64,000 nt of DNA, taken from contig NZ_JAUSUD010000008.1 of assembly GCF_030813355.1 (NCBI RefSeq), positions 62,001 to 126,000 of the forward strand. The letters are read 5' to 3'. The notes under the pieces were generated by a model, which saw nothing but the letters and a program-made list of their open reading frames with translations, made no database searches and was not told the DNA's origin. This stretch comes from Metabacillus malikii (GTDB lineage Bacteria; Bacillota; Bacilli; Bacillales; Bacillaceae). Shown one piece after another: positions 60,844-64,000 of this stretch. A program made the translations under genes and the position numbers. The first letter of the stretch is position 1. Each line of letters starts with the position of its first letter.

Positions 60844-62043
60844 TTGAAGATTGATGAAATAATCATTGCCCGGGAAAAAATGAAAAACATCGTACATACG
60901 ACACCGCTAGATTATTCAAAAACATTTAGCCAACTCTCAAAAAATGAAGTTTATTTGAAGCTAGAAAATATGCAAAAAACGGGTTCATTTAAAGTAAGAG
61001 GTTCTTATAATAAACTAATGTCATTGACAAAGGATGAGCTTAAAAAGGGAGTTGTTGCTGCCTCAGCAGGAAATCATGCCCAAGGTGTCGCATATTCTAG
61101 TCAAATTTTGCAGATTCCTTGTACAATTGTCATGCCTAAAGGTGCACCTCTTAGTAAAATACAAGCAACAAAGCAATACGGCGCAGAGGTAATATTAGCA
61201 GGTAATTCCTTTGATGATGCACTTTCGTATGCTTTAGAATTACGTGATCAAATAGATGCAACTTTCATCCATGCCTTTGATGATGATGCAATTATTACAG
61301 GTCAAGGTGTAGTAGGATTGGAGGTTTTAGATCAATTACCCGATGTTGAGGCAATAGTTTGCCCTGTCGGTGGCGGAGGACTTATTGCAGGTATCGCTAC
61401 AGCAATTAAGGAAAAGAATCCTCATATCTCTATCTATGGGATCCAAACAGCTGCTTGCCCTAGCATGAAGCAATCACTTCTAGAAGAAAAGCCTATTACA
61501 GTCGAGGCATTGCCTACTATGGCAGATGGAATCGCTGTTAAAAAACCTGGTCAGCGTACTTTTGAAATTGTCCAACAATATGTAGATGATATCGTTACTG
61601 TCGATGAGATGGAAATTGCAAGAACCATGTTATTACTATTAGAAAGAAATAAACTCTTAGTAGAAGGTTCTGGTGCATGTTCACTTGCTTCCCTCTTATA
61701 TGGGAAACTTAATCTAACAGGAAAGAAAGTAGTAGCCATACTCAGTGGTGGTAATGTGGATATGAATTTTATTTCCAGAATTATTGAACACGGTATGGTA
61801 GAGTCAGGTAGATATGCTCGCTTTACGATTACATTAAAGGATAAACCTGGTCAACTTCAAAACGTATTGAATTCAATAACAGATTTAGATGCGAATATTC
61901 AAGCTGTAAATCTAAATCGAATTGGGAAAGACATATTGCCAGGATATACTCAACTCGATATTTCAGTTGAAACAAAAAACCATGAGCACATTGAGCAACT
62001 ATTCAAGGTTTTAAAAGAGAAAAATGAGCATGTAACTATGTGA
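60844..62043 (+). CDS. ilvA: Threonine ammonia-lyase (threonine dehydratase) with ACT domain
   Basis: A 399-residue PLP enzyme converting threonine to 2-oxobutyrate, for isoleucine synthesis or catabolism. The PLP lysine lies in TGSFKVRGSYN, the phosphate-binding loop is CPVGGGGLIAG, and SGGNVDMNF closes the catalytic domain. A single ACT domain (about 325-399; RFTITLKDKPGQLQNVL) points to allosteric control. TTG 60844 is 8 nt after GGAGG; a GTG codon directly before it is an alternative. The medium-length form with one ACT domain is shared by IlvA and catabolic TdcB-like enzymes, so the exact role is open. Confidence 0.88.
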   Translation: MKIDEIIIAREKMKNIVHTTPLDYSKTFSQLSKNEVYLKLENMQKTGSFKVRGSYNKLMSLTKDELKKGVVAASAGNHAQGVAYSSQILQIPCTIVMPKGAPLSKIQATKQYGAEVILAGNSFDDALSYALELRDQIDATFIHAFDDDAIITGQGVVGLEVLDQLPDVEAIVCPVGGGGLIAGIATAIKEKNPHISIYGIQTAACPSMKQSLLEEKPITVEALPTMADGIAVKKPGQRTFEIVQQYVDDIVTVDEMEIARTMLLLLERNKLLVEGSGACSLASLLYGKLNLTGKKVVAILSGGNVDMNFISRIIEHGMVESGRYARFTITLKDKPGQLQNVLNSITDLDANIQAVNLNRIGKDILPGYTQLDISVETKNHEHIEQLFKVLKEKNEHVTM

Positions 62044-62536
62044 TGAACCTGGCGTATTTTTTTACATGGTCACCTTTCCCACCCTACCTATTCTATAAAT
62101 AAAACAATGAGGATGAACCATGTCATCTTCATTGTTTACGTTTATCACTTCAATTCCACCCTTTACAACTTTTGGAATTTTTCTTCTTGATTTGAAATAT
62201 AGTAATCATTTACTTTCATTAAACCATCATTCGTTGAAATTAATGAATGACATATCTAATGTTTTTTTTCATATGGTAAATGGTATATACACAATTTAGT
62301 TATTACTAGTGGCTAGTTGTTTTTATAACTTAATAAATGGTAGGGTTCGAGCTAATTGCAATATACATGCGGAATGCTTCAATAAGGTGATATTCATGCA
62401 GCACTTCACACCCAGGAATTCGAATATCCAATTTTCTTAAAGTGATGCTTGTCTTAGAATGTCGTATTTCTGAGAATTTATTTTAATTTTTTCTATCGTT
62501 ATAGAAAACGATGTGATATTATAAAAAGTGCATTAA
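62044..62536. promoter_or_regulatory. Region behind ilvA with a perfect palindrome
   Basis: No gene is supported. TTTTCTAT-CGTT-ATAGAAAA (62489-62508) is a perfect inverted repeat just upstream of TATTAT (62517-62522). This could be an operator and -10 for a transcript entering the structured region that follows; no good -35 is present. Confidence 0.45.
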
Positions 62537-62887
62537 TTGGAAAGCTATTAATTTAACCTATTTGAGTCTTTCCAAGCAGATAATTTTTGACCACTTCCCT
62601 CAGGGAGTTAAGGCCATACGGACAGCCGGGTCAAATGCCGATTGGCAACTTTAGTTGCCTTATTGATTGAGTTAAAAGCTCAAATTTTATAAGTTGGTTA
62701 CTTTACAACCAGTGCATATGCACATCAACTTGTGAAACGGTCAATAAGAGTGGAAAAAGTAATTATTTGCTATATAGACTCTGATCAATAATTGATATTC
62801 TTAAATATTAAAGTGATTCTTTCCCATTATTACGGTCATAAATAGATAAATTCAGAGGGCTTTCGCCTTTCTTTATCTATTTATCTT
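62537..62887 (+). ncRNA. Candidate structured noncoding RNA or leader, class unknown
   Basis: A dense run of hairpins in otherwise AT-rich intergenic DNA. TTGGAAAG/CTTTCCAA (62537-62544, 62568-62575) comes first. TTTGACC/GGTCAAA (62586-62592, 62629-62635) then encloses two small hairpins, ACTTCC/GGGAGT and GGC/GCC with loop CATACGGACA. GGCAAC/GTTGCC (62644-62659) competes with TGCC/GGCA (62636-62647). TTGAG/CTCAA and AAGTTG/CAACTT, with GTGCATATGCAC inside (62691-62731), follow. A terminator-like stem AATAGATAAA/TTTATCTATT (62841-62881) ends it. I do not recognise the family. It is upstream of the carboxynorspermidine synthase-like gene but separated from it by a second terminator. Confidence 0.45.
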
Positions 62888-62907
62888 TAATATTTTAAGT
62901 TTATCGG

Positions 62908-62953
62908 AAAACAAGTGTGATGCGCTGTAATGCGTGTTTACACTTGTTTTTTT
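62908..62953 (+). terminator. Strong terminator before the carboxynorspermidine synthase-like gene
   Basis: AAAACAAGTGT (62908-62918) and ACACTTGTTTT (62940-62950), with an inner partly paired GCGC/GCGT region, followed by a run of T. It closes whatever transcript crosses 62537-62900, or acts as an attenuator for the next gene. Confidence 0.85.
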
Positions 62954-63071
62954 GTTTTAGGATTATGACAATATTCCTTTTTCCTACAAACATCACAAGT
63001 GGCGTTACTTCTTTTTTGTAAGTTGTTCTGAAGTACTGCATTAAAAATTTATATAGTTAGGAGATAGTAAT

Positions 63072-64000
63072 ATGGGGAAAGCTCTGATAATTGGTTGTGG
63101 TGGAGTGGCATCTGTAGCCATCCACAAATGTGTTCAAAACAGTGAGGTATTTGAAGAAATTTGTATCGCTAGCCGCACAAAATCTAAATGTGATGATTTA
63201 AAAGCAAAGCTAGATGGTGGTAAAACGAAGATTACGACTGCACAAGTCGATGCTAATAACGTTGATGAACTGATTGCATTAATTGAAGAGGTTAAGCCGG
63301 ATATCGTTATGAACTTAGCACTTCCATATCAAGATTTAACAATTATGGATGCTTGTCTTGCAACGAAAACACACTACATGGATACAGCAAACTACGAGCC
63401 TGAAGACACAGCAAAATTCGAATATAAATGGCAATGGGATTACCGTGAACGTTTTGAAAAAGCAGGTATTACTGCATTACTAGGTAGCGGTTTTGACCCA
63501 GGTGTTACGGGTGTATTCTCTGCATATGCCCTAAAGCATTATTTTGATGAAATTGAATATATCGATATTCTAGATTGTAATGGTGGCGATCATGGCTACC
63601 CATTCGCTACAAACTTTAACCCTGAAATTAACATTCGTGAAGTTTCCGCTAATGGACGTTACTGGGAAAATGGTGAATGGATCGAAACAGAGCCGATGGA
63701 AGTTAAACGTGTTTATAACTTCCCTGAAGTTGGCGAAAAGGATATGTATTTGCTATACCATGAAGAGCTTGAATCTCTTGCTGTTAACATTCCAGGACTT
63801 AAGCGAATCCGCTTCTTCATGACATTCGGCGAAAGCTACTTAACACATTTAAGAGCTTTAGAAAATGTCGGCATGACATCCATTGAACCAATTGAATTTG
63901 AAGGGCAACAAATTATCCCGCTACAATTTTTGAAGGCGGTTCTTCCTGACCCAGCAACACTTGGTCCTCGTACGGTTGGAAAAACTAATATTGGCTGTAT
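63072..64000 (+). CDS. Carboxynorspermidine synthase-like (saccharopine dehydrogenase family), 5' part
   Basis: About 309 N-terminal residues of a gene that continues beyond the window (family length about 400). The product begins MGKALIIGCGGVASVAIHKC, with a Rossmann GxGGVA motif. It contains MNLALPYQDLTIMDACL, HYMDTANYEP and LLGSGFDPGVTGVFSAYA, which mark the Lys1-like carboxynorspermidine dehydrogenase group and not true lysine-pathway saccharopine dehydrogenases. It would reductively join diaminobutane or diaminopropane with aspartate semialdehyde in the alternative polyamine route; a decarboxylase (nspC) is expected downstream. A TTAGGAGAT ribosome binding site precedes the ATG. Confidence 0.88.
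   Translation, partial: MGKALIIGCGGVASVAIHKCVQNSEVFEEICIASRTKSKCDDLKAKLDGGKTKITTAQVDANNVDELIALIEEVKPDIVMNLALPYQDLTIMDACLATKTHYMDTANYEPEDTAKFEYKWQWDYRERFEKAGITALLGSGFDPGVTGVFSAYALKHYFDEIEYIDILDCNGGDHGYPFATNFNPEINIREVSANGRYWENGEWIETEPMEVKRVYNFPEVGEKDMYLLYHEELESLAVNIPGLKRIRFFMTFGESYLTHLRALENVGMTSIEPIEFEGQQIIPLQFLKAVLPDPATLGPRTVGKTNIGC

Overview
The window comes from a low-GC, endospore-former-type member of the Bacillaceae. Several blocks closely match the layout of Bacillus subtilis: an Esx/Yuk type VII secretion operon, the bmrC-bmrD multidrug ABC pair, a bceRS-bceAB antimicrobial-peptide module, the rsbQ-rsbP energy-stress pair and the gan galactan operon. Start sites generally have strong AGGAGG-type ribosome binding sites, and TTG or GTG starts are common. 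There is no rRNA, tRNA, prophage, insertion sequence or CRISPR array in the window. Everything is read by eye, so family assignments rest on recognised motifs and lengths and not on searches.

Layout. 1-4.8 kb (minus): esxA-yukD-essB-essC; essC runs off the left edge. 5.3-10.5 kb: an energy-coupling-factor (ECF) transporter operon (S component, fused double ATPase, EcfT, PHP-family phosphoesterase) facing a divergent RpiR/SIS regulator. 10.6-14.2 kb: a cell-wall-anchored GH26 mannanase with a cre box. 14.5-16.5 kb: a GNAT acetyltransferase and an MFS permease. 16.7-20.9 kb: bmrC-bmrD preceded by a short leader peptide and a terminator, an attenuation arrangement. 21-26.4 kb: peptide transporter, NADP-glutamate dehydrogenase, nucleoside transporter. 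26.8-31.3 kb: bceRSAB-like module. 31.4-32.7 kb: PadR regulator with a HAAS-domain membrane protein. 33-35.1 kb: rsbQ-rsbP.

35.3-48.7 kb is a plant pectin side-chain island. It holds a wall-anchored GH53 galactanase, GH42 beta-galactosidase, a galacto-oligosaccharide ABC importer (ganQ, ganP, ganS), a LacI regulator and a wall-anchored GH43 arabinanase. With the GH26 mannanase this makes three surface glycanases. All three end in an LPxTA sorting signal, and each has a cre-like CcpA site near its start. The logic is surface cleavage of mannan, galactan and arabinan, import of the galactan oligomers, intracellular GH42 hydrolysis, and catabolite repression.

49.3-57 kb: DsbA-type oxidoreductase, an ABC-LytTR regulator with a degenerate ATPase domain driving an ABC-2 exporter, a CatE-like dioxygenase, PhnA, a CBS protein, a CstA-family transporter, and a 52-bp tandem repeat block. 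57.4-60.6 kb: a siderophore uptake locus around a Fur box. A near-perfect parS (Spo0J) site lies at 60729. 60.8-64 kb: threonine dehydratase, a possible structured noncoding RNA with alternative hairpins and two terminators, and the start of a carboxynorspermidine synthase-like gene.

The most worthwhile second looks are the unidentified structured RNA region (62537-62887), the bmrCD leader peptide, the ECF/RpiR/PHP transporter of unknown substrate, the LPxTA-anchored glycanases, the parS-like site and the dispersed GTCAGAC/TATAGATTA double-stem repeats.
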